Part shown: one piece after another, positions 1-11,200 of the stretch
Numbering within the stretch: position 1 is the stretch's first letter
Layout: every line of letters starts with the position of its first letter
Assembly: GCA_965242485.1 (NCBI GenBank)
Contig: CBDESM010000003.1
Coordinates: 2,232,001-2,296,000 of the forward strand
Reading direction: 5' to 3'
Length of the DNA stretch: 64,000 nucleotides
From: CBDESM01 sp965242485
GTDB taxonomy: Bacteria > Chloroflexota > Dehalococcoidia > Bin125
Translations under genes and position numbers: made by a program
The notes under the pieces: generated by a model
The model's database searches: none
The model's input: the letters and a program-made list of their open reading frames with translations, nothing else
Told to the model about the DNA's origin: nothing

Positions 1-1365
1 AAGTACGCGCCGGTGCTGCGGGCGGCGGCGGCGTATCCGGCGGCGTCGCGCTACCGGACGGGGATGACGATCGCGATGATCGCGCTGATCGTGTTCGCAC
101 TGGTGAATTTCACGGTGGTGAACACGTCGTTCACGCGCTCGACGGGGACGGACGAGCAGCTGGCGGGGTACGCGATCGAGGTGGACGCGACCGAATTGAA
201 CGATATTTCCAACATCGAGGAGGCGCTGCGGGAGGCAGGCGCAGAAGAGACGCTGGAGGACATCTCGAAGACGGGGGCGCTCGCGGCTGGGCCGCTGGCG
301 GGGACGCCGGTGCAGACGCTGAGCCGCGAGGAGTGGGATTCGACGGCGGATCTGCCGGTCGGCGGGGTCGATTCGCCGCAGGTGCGGGACGTGAGCGGGG
401 CGGAGGATCAGTCGGGCAACGTGGTGCTGATCGCGCCGGACGCGGGGTTCTTGGAGGACAACGAGATCGTCTTGCAGGCGTGGGTGCGGGACTACGGTTC
501 GAGCGCGGAGGCTTGGGCGGCGCTGGCGGCGGGGGAGGCGGTGGCGTTCGCGAGCCAGGCGGCGATCGGGGCGCAGGACCCGTTCGGCGGGGGCGACCAG
601 TGGAACATTCCGGCGGTGGGCAACAACGCGACGCGGCTGCCGCGGATGAGCGTGCGGATCGGGTACGAGGGGGCGCGGACGGCCGAGGTGGAGGTGATCG
701 GGCTGCTGCCGACGCTGTCGTTCGAGAATTTCGCGGTGCTCGGGCAGGGGGGGCAGTCGGCCGGGCCGATGCTGCTGGTGCCGCGCGGGGTCTGGGATCA
801 GGTGGCGGAGGAGCCGGAATTGACGCGGCATCTGGTGGGCGTGAACGAGGGGGCGGATTCGCTGGAGGTGGCGCAGGCGATCGAGTCGTCGCTGATCGAG
901 TCGTCGTTATCGGTGCAGGCGCGGGATTTGGCGGGGGAGGCGGCGCGGGCGCAGCGGCTGACGAACTCGTTCCTGCGGGCGTTCCAGATCTTCATCGGGA
1001 TCGGGCTGGCGGCGGGACTGGCGGCGCTGGGGGTGATCGCGGTGCGGGCGGTGGTGGAGCGGCGGGGGCAGATCGGGGTGCTGCGGTCGCTGGGGTTCCG
1101 CGCGCGGATGGTGGGGGTGCAGATGCTGCTGGAGATGGGGTTCATCGCGCTGCTGGGGGTGCTGCTGGGGACGGTGCTGGCGATCGTGCTGGCCTGGCGG
1201 CTGTTCGCGGAGGACACGTTCGGGCCGGGGGTGTCGATGTACGTGCCTTGGGGGACGGTGATCGCGTTCGCGGCGGGCGCGATGGGGGCGGCGCTGCTGC
1301 TGACGTACCTGCCGGCGCGGCAGGCGGCGAATACGCCGATCGCGGAGGCGCTGCGCTACGAGTAG
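1..1365 (+). CDS. FtsX-family ABC transporter permease, C-terminal part (5' end outside window)
   Basis: The frame is already open at base 1, so the N-terminus lies upstream; 454 residues are visible. The fragment begins just before a membrane helix (about residues 22-40). A large extracytoplasmic domain follows (about 45-320). The C-terminus is a typical FtsX core with three helices (about 325-350, 375-397, 415-440), including the RGQIGVLRSLGF loop and the ending PIAEALRYE. This matches the last half of a MacB/LolC-type permease, which works with an ATPase to move lipids, peptides or lipoproteins or to transmit force across the membrane. The partner ATPase is not in the window. The substrate cannot be told from this fragment. 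Confidence 0.8.
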   Translation, partial: KYAPVLRAAAAYPAASRYRTGMTIAMIALIVFALVNFTVVNTSFTRSTGTDEQLAGYAIEVDATELNDISNIEEALREAGAEETLEDISKTGALAAGPLAGTPVQTLSREEWDSTADLPVGGVDSPQVRDVSGAEDQSGNVVLIAPDAGFLEDNEIVLQAWVRDYGSSAEAWAALAAGEAVAFASQAAIGAQDPFGGGDQWNIPAVGNNATRLPRMSVRIGYEGARTAEVEVIGLLPTLSFENFAVLGQGGQSAGPMLLVPRGVWDQVAEEPELTRHLVGVNEGADSLEVAQAIESSLIESSLSVQARDLAGEAARAQRLTNSFLRAFQIFIGIGLAAGLAALGVIAVRAVVERRGQIGVLRSLGFRARMVGVQMLLEMGFIALLGVLLGTVLAIVLAWRLFAEDTFGPGVSMYVPWGTVIAFAAGAMGAALLLTYLPARQAANTPIAEALRYE

Positions 1366-1375
1366 GCTGCGCGGC

Positions 1376-2188
1376 GTGGAGGATCAGGGCGTGAACGAGC
1401 TCTCGCCGGAACTGCTGGACTTGGCCTTCGGGTACGACCGCGATCTGCCGCTGGAGGCTGAGCGGAAGGTGCTGCGCGAGGGGGAGTCGCTACGGATCGA
1501 GCGGTTCGAGGTGACGTCGCGCTACGACCAGCGGGTGGCGGGGCTGCTGCTGGCGGATCCGCGGGCAGAGGGGGCGCGCCCGCTGGCGCTGCTGGCGCAT
1601 CCGGGGACGCTGGACAAGGGTTCCGATTACGTGCTGTGGCCGGCGCAGCAGCTGGTGGAGCGGGGGTTCGCGTGCGTCACGATTGATCAGGCGGGGCACG
1701 GGGAGCGGGCGCGGCGGGAAGTGACGATGGAGGATTTCCGGAGCTGGCCGCGGCGGCGGCTGGATCAGACGCTGCAGACGGCGGTGGATTGGATGCGGGC
1801 GCTGGATTGGGCGGTCGGGCTGGAGGAAGCGGACGGGGAGCGGGTCGGCTTCGCGGGGTTCAGCATGGGCGGGATGCGCGGGGCGGCGTTCGTCGGGATG
1901 GATCAGCGGGTGCGGGCGGCGTCGTTCTGCATCGCGGGGGCGGGAAGCGGCGGGGAGGGCGCGCTGGCGCTGGGCGACCCGGCGGCGTTCGCGCCGATGA
2001 TGGCGGGGCGGGCAGTGCAAGTGGTGGCCGGGGAGCGGGACGACGTGGTGACGCCGGAGGCGGCGCGGAGGTTCTACGAGGGCCTGGGCGAGCCGCGGGA
2101 GATCGTCTGGCTGCCGTGCGGGCACTGGGATTTCCCGCCCGCCGGCTTCGAGCCGCCAGTGGAGTTCCTGACGCGGGTGCTGGGCTAG
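1376..2188 (+). CDS. Alpha/beta hydrolase (dienelactone hydrolase/acyl-peptidase-like)
   Basis: This 270-residue protein has an alpha/beta-hydrolase fold. The nucleophile elbow is GFSMGG (Ser near residue 163), the likely acid is in GERDDV (near 222) and the likely catalytic His is in CGHWDF (near 250). An oxyanion-region motif, AHPGTLDKGSDY, lies near residue 78. GTG at 1376 is taken as the start, 10 bp after the permease stop, so the two may be co-transcribed; a GTG at 1391 is an alternative. The family hydrolyses esters, lactones or peptides, and the substrate is not evident. There is no signal peptide, so it should be cytoplasmic. Confidence 0.75.
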   Translation: MEDQGVNELSPELLDLAFGYDRDLPLEAERKVLREGESLRIERFEVTSRYDQRVAGLLLADPRAEGARPLALLAHPGTLDKGSDYVLWPAQQLVERGFACVTIDQAGHGERARREVTMEDFRSWPRRRLDQTLQTAVDWMRALDWAVGLEEADGERVGFAGFSMGGMRGAAFVGMDQRVRAASFCIAGAGSGGEGALALGDPAAFAPMMAGRAVQVVAGERDDVVTPEAARRFYEGLGEPREIVWLPCGHWDFPPAGFEPPVEFLTRVLG

Positions 2189-2227
2189 GGAAGCTGCGGC
2201 GTTTCCGCGCTGCGCACGAATGCGCAT

Positions 2228-5200
2228 CTAAGGCGAGTAGATGACGTCGTTGGGGGCGAGGGTGAAGTTTTGGGAGCCGGGGACTGGGGTGCCTGAGGGG
2301 GTGGCGGCGTAGCGGAGCCAGCGCTTGCCGTTCCAGAGGTAGATGGCCTGGGTTTGCGGGGAGGCGGCGAGGGCGGCGGCGGCGCTGGCGCCCATGCGGC
2401 CGGACCAGGTGGAGAAGCCGATTTGGATGGCGGGGGCGCCCGCGGAGCCTGCGGCTCCGGAGCCCGTGCCGGCTGCGCCGTCGGAACCGGCGCCGGCGCC
2501 GTCGCCCGAGTCGGGGGTGAGGACGAGGGTGAGGGAGGCGGCGGTGCGGGGGCCGTCCTGGGCGTCGAGGGAGAGGATGGCGACGGAGCTCGAGGCCGCG
2601 GCCATGGAGGCGGCGGCGATGCCGTTGCGGGTGCGGAGCAGGGCCGAGGCCGGGTCGGCCGGGTCCGTCGGCGGCGGGTCGAGCGGGATCAGCGGCGAGG
2701 GCGAGCCGTCGGGCGAGCGCACGGAGAGGCGCACCCGGGTGCCGTCGGCGACGGCGTTGCCCTGCGCGTCGGTGAGGTCGGCGCGGATCGCGAGCGGCGC
2801 GCCGATCGCGGGCAGGGCGGGCGCGCGCGCTTCGATCGCGGCGGCCGGGCCGGCGACGCCGAACTCGGCCCGCGCGTCGGGCAGGCCGGCGGCGGTGACG
2901 ATCAGGACGTAGCGGCCGGAGGGCAGCGGGTCGGCGGCGGAGGCGGTGACGGAGATGCGGAACTTGCAGGCGGCCGGCCCGTCGGAGCAGTCGCGGGCGA
3001 TGGCGAAGCGGTCCTCGGTGCTGCCGCCGGGGCCTTCGACGCGGGCGGAGGCGCGGGGCGGGAGCTCGACGACGCGGCCGCCGGCGTCGGTTGCGGTGAT
3101 CGGGATCTCGGCGATGCCGCGCTCCGCGGCGGGGTCGCCGGCCGCTCCGTTGCCGTTCGCCGCGCCGCCGTTGCCGCTGCCCGAGCCGGCCGCGCCGCCG
3201 GCGGCCGCGCCGCTGCCGCCATTCGCTGAGCTGCCGGCGTTGTCGGCGGCGTCGGTGGTGGCGTGGTGGTGGAGGACGGGGAGGTCCTCGCCGATCCGGA
3301 TCAGGGCGGCGCCGCCGGCGTAGTCGAGCGGGAGCGCGGCCGAGAACTGGGCGCCGGCGGTGGAGACGACGACGGCGCGCAGGGTCAGCGAGCCCTCCCC
3401 GTCGGGCGGGGTCAGGGTCAGCGGGATGCGCGCGGTCAGGCCCGGGTCCTCGGCCGCCGCGGTCGCCAGGGCCGAGCCGGCGCGGGCCTGGAAGGTGCAG
3501 GCGCGGCCGCCGTCGCAGTAGTCGCCGCCCAGCTCGCCCTTGCTCGCGGTCAGCGTGATCGAGGAGATGCGCTCCGGGTCCGCGGGCCGCCCGCCGGCGT
3601 CGGCGATCCGCAGCAGCAGCGCGGCCGCCGCCCCGTCCGGAATCGGGCCGGTCGCGTCGCCGGCCCGCAGCAGGGCGGCGGAGGCGGGGATCGCGGCCGC
3701 GCCGACCGGGATCGCGGCCGAGCCGAAGACGGAGCCGGGCAGCGCGAACGCGGCCGCAGCGGCCGGCCGCGCGGCCGGCTGCTCCGAGGGCTGCTCGCCC
3801 GAGCCGAGGATGAAGTGGAACTTGCGGCCGCTCGCCGGGATCAGGTTGGCGGAGACGGTGATCGGCGCGCCGCTGGTGCTGGCCGCGGCCGTGATCTCGG
3901 GACGCGCGCCCGCGGCGTCCGTCACCCAGCAGGCGAGGTCGCGCGGGCCGGCGTCGGCCCCGGCCCCGCCGGGCAGGCCCTCGGCCGGCGCGCAGCGCAG
4001 CTGGTTCCAGCGCGAACTCCCGCCGATCTCCAGCTTCTTGCCGCCGTCGCCGGAGAAGACCGCGTCGCCGCCCAGCGCCAGGTAGGAGTCGTCGTCCAGC
4101 CAGGCGTGCATCGCCGAAGGCTCGGGCTGCGGGTCCATCGGATCGGCCGGCGCCGGCGCGCGGGAGAGCGCGCAGGCGTCGACCGCGGCGCCCGTGGCGT
4201 CCAGCTCGAGGAACGAGGGGTCGGGCCGCAGGCAGGCCCAGCCCGCGCCGGAGTCGGCCACCGCGATCAGGAACCCGGCCGCCAGCTGCTCCGTCGCGCC
4301 GGCCGAGATCTCGCCGTCGGCGTCGGCCGGCAGATGGGCCGCGCCGACCGGGGCCGAGACGGCCGGGTGCGGGATCGCCAGCGAGCCGGAGACGGGCGAG
4401 CCGTCGGCCGGGCGCGCGGTCACGCTCAGCGTCGTGGGGCCGGAGCGCTCGAGCGGCAGCGCGTACTCGGCCCTGAGGCTGTTGATCGGCCAGGAGTCGG
4501 AGGCCGCGGAAGAACCGGCCAGCAGCTCGGCGCGGCTGAGTTCGAGCGAGCAGGCGTCGGGGTCGGGGCAGGCGGTCCCGTTGTACGAGAGCGTGCCCTG
4601 GCTGATCGAGAGCTGCAGCGCCGCCTCCTCGTCGAGTTCGGCGAAGGTCGCGGGCACCAAGCGGCCGGGCAGGGCCGAGGCGGGCACCGGCGGGGCGGCG
4701 GCCCGGGAGTCGCGGCGGCCGACCGTGAACAGCACGGCCGGGCGGGCCGCGGCGTAGTCGGAACCGGGGTCGGTCCAGTCGAAGAAGACGGCCGCGGCCA
4801 GGCGCGGAGTTCCCGCGGCCGCCGTGAAGTTCATGGTCGCCCTGATCACGTCGTCGGAGCCGGCGATGTCGTAGGCCAGCGAGACCGTGCCGGAGGCGGC
4901 ATCGGGCACGACGACGAGTTCGAGCGGGCGGATCGGGTCCGACGGCTCGGCCCCGTGGAACGCCTGCAGCAGCGCGCCCGGCACCGTGCAGTCGTCGTCC
5001 GCCGTCGCCGGCTCGGCCGGGTCGACCGGGTGCTCGGGGTCCCGGGCCGGGCAGAGCGCGCGGTGGATGATCGTGCCGCCGGTGGCGGTGATCCGCAGCG
5101 ATTCGACTTCGTCGTACTGGACCAGCTCGTCGCGGTCCGGGTCCGGCTTGGCCGGATGCGAGTCCAGCCCGCGCGTGATCGCGGCCGCGAACCCCAGCGC

Positions 5201-8200
5201 CGCGCCTTGCTGCGCGGACGGCGCGGTGCAGGCGCCGCCGCCCTCGTCCTTGGCGCAGACGCGCAGGCCGCCCTCGCCGTCGGCGAGCAGCGGCAGCGCG
5301 AACGCCTTCTTCACGGGAGAGACCATGCTCAGCCGGTAGTAGGTGCTGCGCGCGCCGGCGTCGTCGGCGATGCCGACCATGACCGAGCCGACCGTGAAGC
5401 GGCCGGACGGCAGCGCCGCGTCCGGCGCGTTGCGGCCGGAGTGCCTGATCACGGCGCGGACCGAGATCGCCTCGCCGTAGGCGGCCGGCACGATCACCGC
5501 GAACTCGAGCGGCGCCCGGACCAGCGAGCCGCCGCCCGGCTGCAGCGCCCGCCACTCGGCACGGCTGATCTCGCAGACATTGCCGGCCGGGCGGCAGGCC
5601 GAGAGCGGCGCCCCGCTGCGGGCCGTGATCCGCGCGTCCGCCAAGGGCGCGCCGCCGCGGTCCAGCACCGTCAGCGTGATCGTCTCGAAGTCCGACAGGG
5701 CCGGCTGGTTGGCGGCGGAGGGAGCGGCGTAGGCCCCGGCCCGGCGCTCGTTGTAGAGCCCCAGCAGCAGCGGCGTGCGCTGGCCGCGCGGTTCGTACTC
5801 CCAGGGCACCAGGCCGATCGAGCCGGCCGGCGGCTCGCCGTCGTCGCCCAGCGGAACCAGCTGCGGGTAGGGCCAGGGCGCGTAGAGCGCGAACTCCCGC
5901 ACCTTGCGCTCCTTCACGGCCGGGTTCGAGCCGGGCACGTCGTCGGAGCGCTGCACGCCGGCGCGGATCCGGATCGAGGCGGTCGAGCCCTGCGGCACCG
6001 AGACCGCGAAGCGCAGCGGATCGACGTAGTCGTCGTCCGTGGTCGCGCCGGAGTCGTAGGCCTTCAGCGCCGCCAAGCTGATCGTGCAGACCGGGCCGGG
6101 CCGCGACTCCGCGCAGGGCGCGAACTTCTCGTCCGAGTCCGGCGCCGTGATCCGCGCGCGGCGCGGGGCCTGCTCGCCGTTCTGGCCGTCCAGCAGCTCG
6201 ATCGTGATCACCTCGGCGCCCGCGGTCTGGTCGAACTCCCAGTACTGCGCCGTGTTGTTCGTCGCGACCGCCTCGAACGAGTCCTTCTCCGTGTTGTAGA
6301 TGTGCAGCCAGACCGGCGTGCGGCGCCCGCCCGCGGCCCACTGCTGGTTGCCCGCCGCGGCGCTGTAGGCCGCGTTCGAGGCCATCGCGAACGGCTGCGC
6401 CCGGGTGCCGCCGTCGAACGGCAGCGTGAACGTCTGCGTGCGCGCGGCCGGCGTGCCGCTGCCGCCGCGCCGCACCGAGATCACCAGGTCCGCGTTGCCG
6501 AAGTCCGCGTTGACGTAGCCGGCCGGCACCGTGAACGTGAAGTCCAAAGGCAGCGCGCGGTAGTAGCCGGCCGCACGCGGCGGGCCGGACGCCAGGAAGT
6601 TCGCGCCCGTGATCGTGCAGACGTTGCCCGCCGCCGCCTCCGTGCAGGCGCTTGTCCCGTCGTTCTTCTGCACCGTGATCGCGGCCCCGCTGATCGCCGC
6701 GTTCGGCGAGGGCCGGTCCTTGATCTCGAGCTTGACCTCTTCGACGCTCGCGTAGGGCACCAGGTTCACCGAGCTGCTGTAGGTGTCCAGCGCGCTCGAA
6801 CTGGCGTAGATGCGCAGGTTGACCGGGGTGTCCTGGCCGCCCGGCGCGTAGCGGCGCTGCGGGTCCCGCGTCAGCACGTTGCCCTGCTCCGGCGAGCCGT
6901 CCGCCTGCAGCTGCATCGCGAACGGCTGCGCGTTCGCCGCCGCCGCCGTGATCCCCCGCGCGTAGACGATCGTCGACCACCCGATGCTGCCGACGTGGCG
7001 GTTGACCTCGGCCCGGACCGTCACGTCGGCGCTGTTGGTGAAGGCCGTCTTGATCGAGAACGCGAACTCCAACTCGAAGCTGCGCCGCGCGTCGGCCGCC
7101 CCGGTCACCCCCATCAGCGTCTTCAGCGTCGCCCGGCTCAAGGTGCAGTCGCCGCCGGTGTACGTCCCCGCACAGCCGAGCGCGGTCCCGTCCGGCTTGG
7201 TGAACTCGATGTGGGCCGTGCCCAGGCCGGTGCTGGTCAAGGGGCCGGTCGGGTAGCTGGCGCTGAGGATGATCGCGTTGCTCGAGGCCAGCGAGGCGAA
7301 CGAGGCCAGCTCGTCCGTGCCGCTCCAAGCCGTGCGCCTGTCCTTGTAGATGCGCACGGCCAGCCGCTGGCGGCTGCCCGCCGTCGTGTCGTACCAGCGC
7401 AGGTTGTCCAGCCATGCGCCGTCGCCGTCGTCGTCCTGCTCGCGCTCCCCGCCGGAGAGCCGCGGGTCCAGCACCGGGCTGGCGTCCGAGCTCAGCGAGC
7501 CAATCGGGGCGTCGTACTTGAGCGCGACGACGCGGTCGCGCTCGCCCGCGTTCTCGGCCCGCGCCACGAGGTAGGCCGCCGCGCCGTGCGTCAGCGGCAC
7601 GCTGAAGTACAAGCCGAGGTTGTCGGCCACCGCGCCCGTTTTCGGCCAGTCCGCCACCGGCACCGTGCAGGTGTTGCCCACCGACGACTCCGTGCACTCC
7701 GTGATCACCGTGCTGCCGGCGGCGTCGCTGGAGAGCTTGGCGCCGGAGATCGGGCTGCCGCCGTCGGCGTCCGAGGCGACCGTGATGATCACCCGGTCGA
7801 AGGCCGAGGTCGAGGCGCCGCCGGAGCCGCCCGCGCTCGAACGCAGCTCGACCCGCGCCCGGTCCGTGCCCGCCTTGGCGTCGAACTCGCCCGCCGATGG
7901 CATCACGGTGCCGGCCGCGTTCAGCGCGCGCGGGCGCGGGAAGGCCGAGACCGTGAGCGGCGCCTGCCAGCGCAGCGAACCGGTGCGGTTGGTCTTGCCG
8001 GCTTTGATCAGGGTCACGTGCACGTAGACGTCGCCGCGGTGCGAGTCCGGCGCCGAGAACTGGAAGTCCAGCTCCGTCGCCAAAGCCGGGCTGCCCGACT
8101 GCGGCCAGTCCGCCACCGGGATCGTGCAGGTGTGGCCCGCCGCCGTCTCGGTGCAGGCGCTCAGCACGGCGCTGCCGTCGGACGTGATCTCCGCCCCGCT

Positions 8201-11200
8201 CAGCGGCGAGGCGCCGCCGGCGTCGCTGGTGATCTTGATCACGGCGCTGTCCACGTTCGCCGCCGGCGCGTTCGCATGGGCCGCGTCGTAGGACGTCCGC
8301 GGCTGCTCGCGCAGGAAGACGCCGACCCGCTGGTCGCCGCCCTCCGGCTGCCAGCGCCGCGTCTGCGCCAGGCTCGTGTAGGTCGAAGCCCCCGTCTTCG
8401 GCACGACCAGCTGGTAGGCCCGCACGTAGGACGATTCGTAGCGCGTCGCCGCCTCCCGCGAGGGCTCCCCGGACTTGTTCACCGCCACGTGCAGGAACGC
8501 GTCCTGCGTCCGCGAATCGGGCACCGAGAACCACAGGTCCAGCCCGCCCGACGAGGGCCAGTTCGCCCGCGTGATCGTGCAGACGTTCCCCGTGCACCCC
8601 CGCAGCCCGGTGCTGCCGCCAGACCCGCCGTAGAACCGCGCACCCGAGATCGCCGTCCCGCCATCGGCAGCCGTCGCGATCGTCAAGGTCACGCTGTCGA
8701 ACAGCGACGAGTCCGACTGGTCCACGTTCGTGTCGGTCGCGTCGTACATGTTGCCGGGACTCTCGTCGCGCAGGAACACCGTCGCCTTCTGGCGGGCGTT
8801 GTTGCCGGCGAAGGCGCCGGTGCGCTCGCCCAAATTGCCCGTCTCGTAGCCGTCGGAGGTCGTGCGCGGGACGGCGATCGGGAAGACGGGCAGGCCGGGC
8901 TTGTAGCGCAGCGCGTAGACGCGCTGCTGGAGGCTGGCGTGGGCCGGGGTGATCGTCACGTAGACCGGGTTGGCGGTGTTGTCGGGCACCGAGAACCAGA
9001 GGTCCAAGGGGGCGTTGGTGCCGTCGGCGGCATCGGGCCAGTTGGCCCCGTTGATCGAGCAGTTGGCCGCGCCCGCGGTGCAGCCAGTCGACAGCGCCGT
9101 GTTGCCGCTGGCGGCCCCGTAGATCGCGGCCCCGGTCACGTCGGCGACGCCGCTGGCGTCGGTCGCGATCCGGATCGTGATCAGGTTGAAGGCGGAGTCG
9201 GCGACGTTGGTGTCGGAGGCGTCGTACTCGTTGCCGTGCCAAGAGTCGCGGAGGTAGATGCGCACCTGCTGGCGGCCGGCGTCGGGCTCGAAGGAACGCT
9301 GGGCCGTGCTGAGGTCGCCGCTCTCCGGGTTGCCGCCGACGATCGGCACGGCCAGCGGGTGCAGCTTGATGTAGGGGTCGCCGTATTCCAGCGAGAAGAC
9401 GCGGTCGTCCTGGCCCGCGCGGCGCACGATCGCGACCACGTGCGCGTCCTCGCCGAACTCGATCGGGACCTTGAAGTTGAACTGGAGCTCGCCGGCCGTG
9501 CCGCCGCTGCCGGCCGGCCAGTTGGCGCGGGTGACCGTGCAGGTCGGGCCGATCGCCGACTCCGTGCAGTTCGTCTTCCGCTCGACCCCGAGCGTGTCGT
9601 GGGAGATCCGGGCGCCGGGCACCTCGGTCCCGCCGGTCGCGTCGGTCGCGATCCGGATCTGGACCGAGTCGAACAGGTTCCGCGCCGCGTTCGCGTCGCC
9701 GGTGGCGTTGTAGGTGTTCGAGTGCGCGGCCGCGCGCAGGAAGACCCGCACCCGGTGCCCGCTGGTGCCGGTCGCGTAGGTGAGCGAGTCCGAGGTCACG
9801 TCGTCCCCGCTGTTCGCGCTGTGGTGCACCAGCAGCGGGAAGACCGGCAGGTTCTTGCCGTACTTGAGATGGAAGACGCGGGTGTCCTTGTTGGTCGCCG
9901 AGATGCTCACGACCAAGTAGGCGTCCGTCGTGGTGCCGTCGGGCACCGACCAGTAGATGTCGAGATGCTGGGTCAGGTCGTTGCTATCGATGGCCCAGCT
10001 GGCGGCGGGGATCGTGCAGGTGGCGCCGGCGGTCGTGCCTTCGGCGCAGCCGCTGAGCGCCGTGCTGCCGCCGTCGGAGGTGAGCTTCGCGCCGGTCACC
10101 TCCGTGGTGCCGGCGCTGGTCGTGGCGATCCTGATCTCGGCCTGGCTGAAGCGGGCGCGCGGCGCGTTGGCATGCGACGAGTCGTATGCGTCGGCGTGGA
10201 CGGCGCCGCGCAGGAAGATCCTCGCGCGCTGCTGGCCGGCTTCGCGGGCCCAGAGCCGGTCGCTGCGCGTCTTGACGTTGCCCGTCTCCAGCGTGCCGGA
10301 GGAGTTCTGCGGGATCGCGAGCGGGAAGGCGGGGGTGAGCGGGGTCAGGTAGGAGAGCGCCTGCACGCGGTCGGGTTCGCCGGCCTTGCGGACGGTGACG
10401 ACGACGTAGGTGTCGGAGGGCAGGTTCTCGGGCACGGAGAACCAGAAGTCGAGCGCGCCGGCGGTGGCCGCGCCGGGCCAGTTGGCCCGCGTGATCGTGC
10501 AGGTGTGGCCGGGCGAGGACTCCGTGCAGGCCGAGATCGCCGCAGTGCCGGCGCTGTTCGAGGAGAGCACCGCGCCGGTCGCGGGGTTCGCGCCCTGGTT
10601 GTCGGTGGCGATGCGGATGACGGCGGAGTCGAACTCGCTCTTGGCGGTGTCCGCGTCGGAGGTGTCGTAGATGTTCGAGTGCCAGGCGCTGCGCAGGCGG
10701 ACGGAGCCCTGCTGGGCCGCGCCGGCCAGCGCGAACTTGCGCGTGGCCGTGCCCAGGTTGTCCCCGCTCGAAGTGCCGGCCGGCACGATCAGCGGGAAGA
10801 CCGGCAGGCCGGGGTCGTAGCGCAGCGCGAAGGTGCGGGCGGACTTGCCGGAGGCGGTCAGCTCGACCACCACGAAGACCGTGCTCGAGACCGTGTTCGG
10901 GACGGAGAAGTAGATGTCCCGCGCGACCGTCAGCAGCGGCGTGCCGCTGCTCGCCTGCGGCCAGTTGGCGCTGGTGATCGTGCAGGTGTTGGGCGTGCCG
11001 GTGCAGCCCGTGACGGCGGTGCTGCCGGCCGCGTCGCTGGAGATCTTCGCGCCCGTGATCGCCGTGCTGCCGTCCTCGTCCGAGGCGATCGTGATCTTGG
11101 CGCTGGTGAAGTCCGAGCGCCCGATGTTGGCGTCGGCGGAGGAGCGGTAGACGTCCCCGTGCCAGCCCGCGCGCAGATAGATGGACACCTGCTGGGTCGA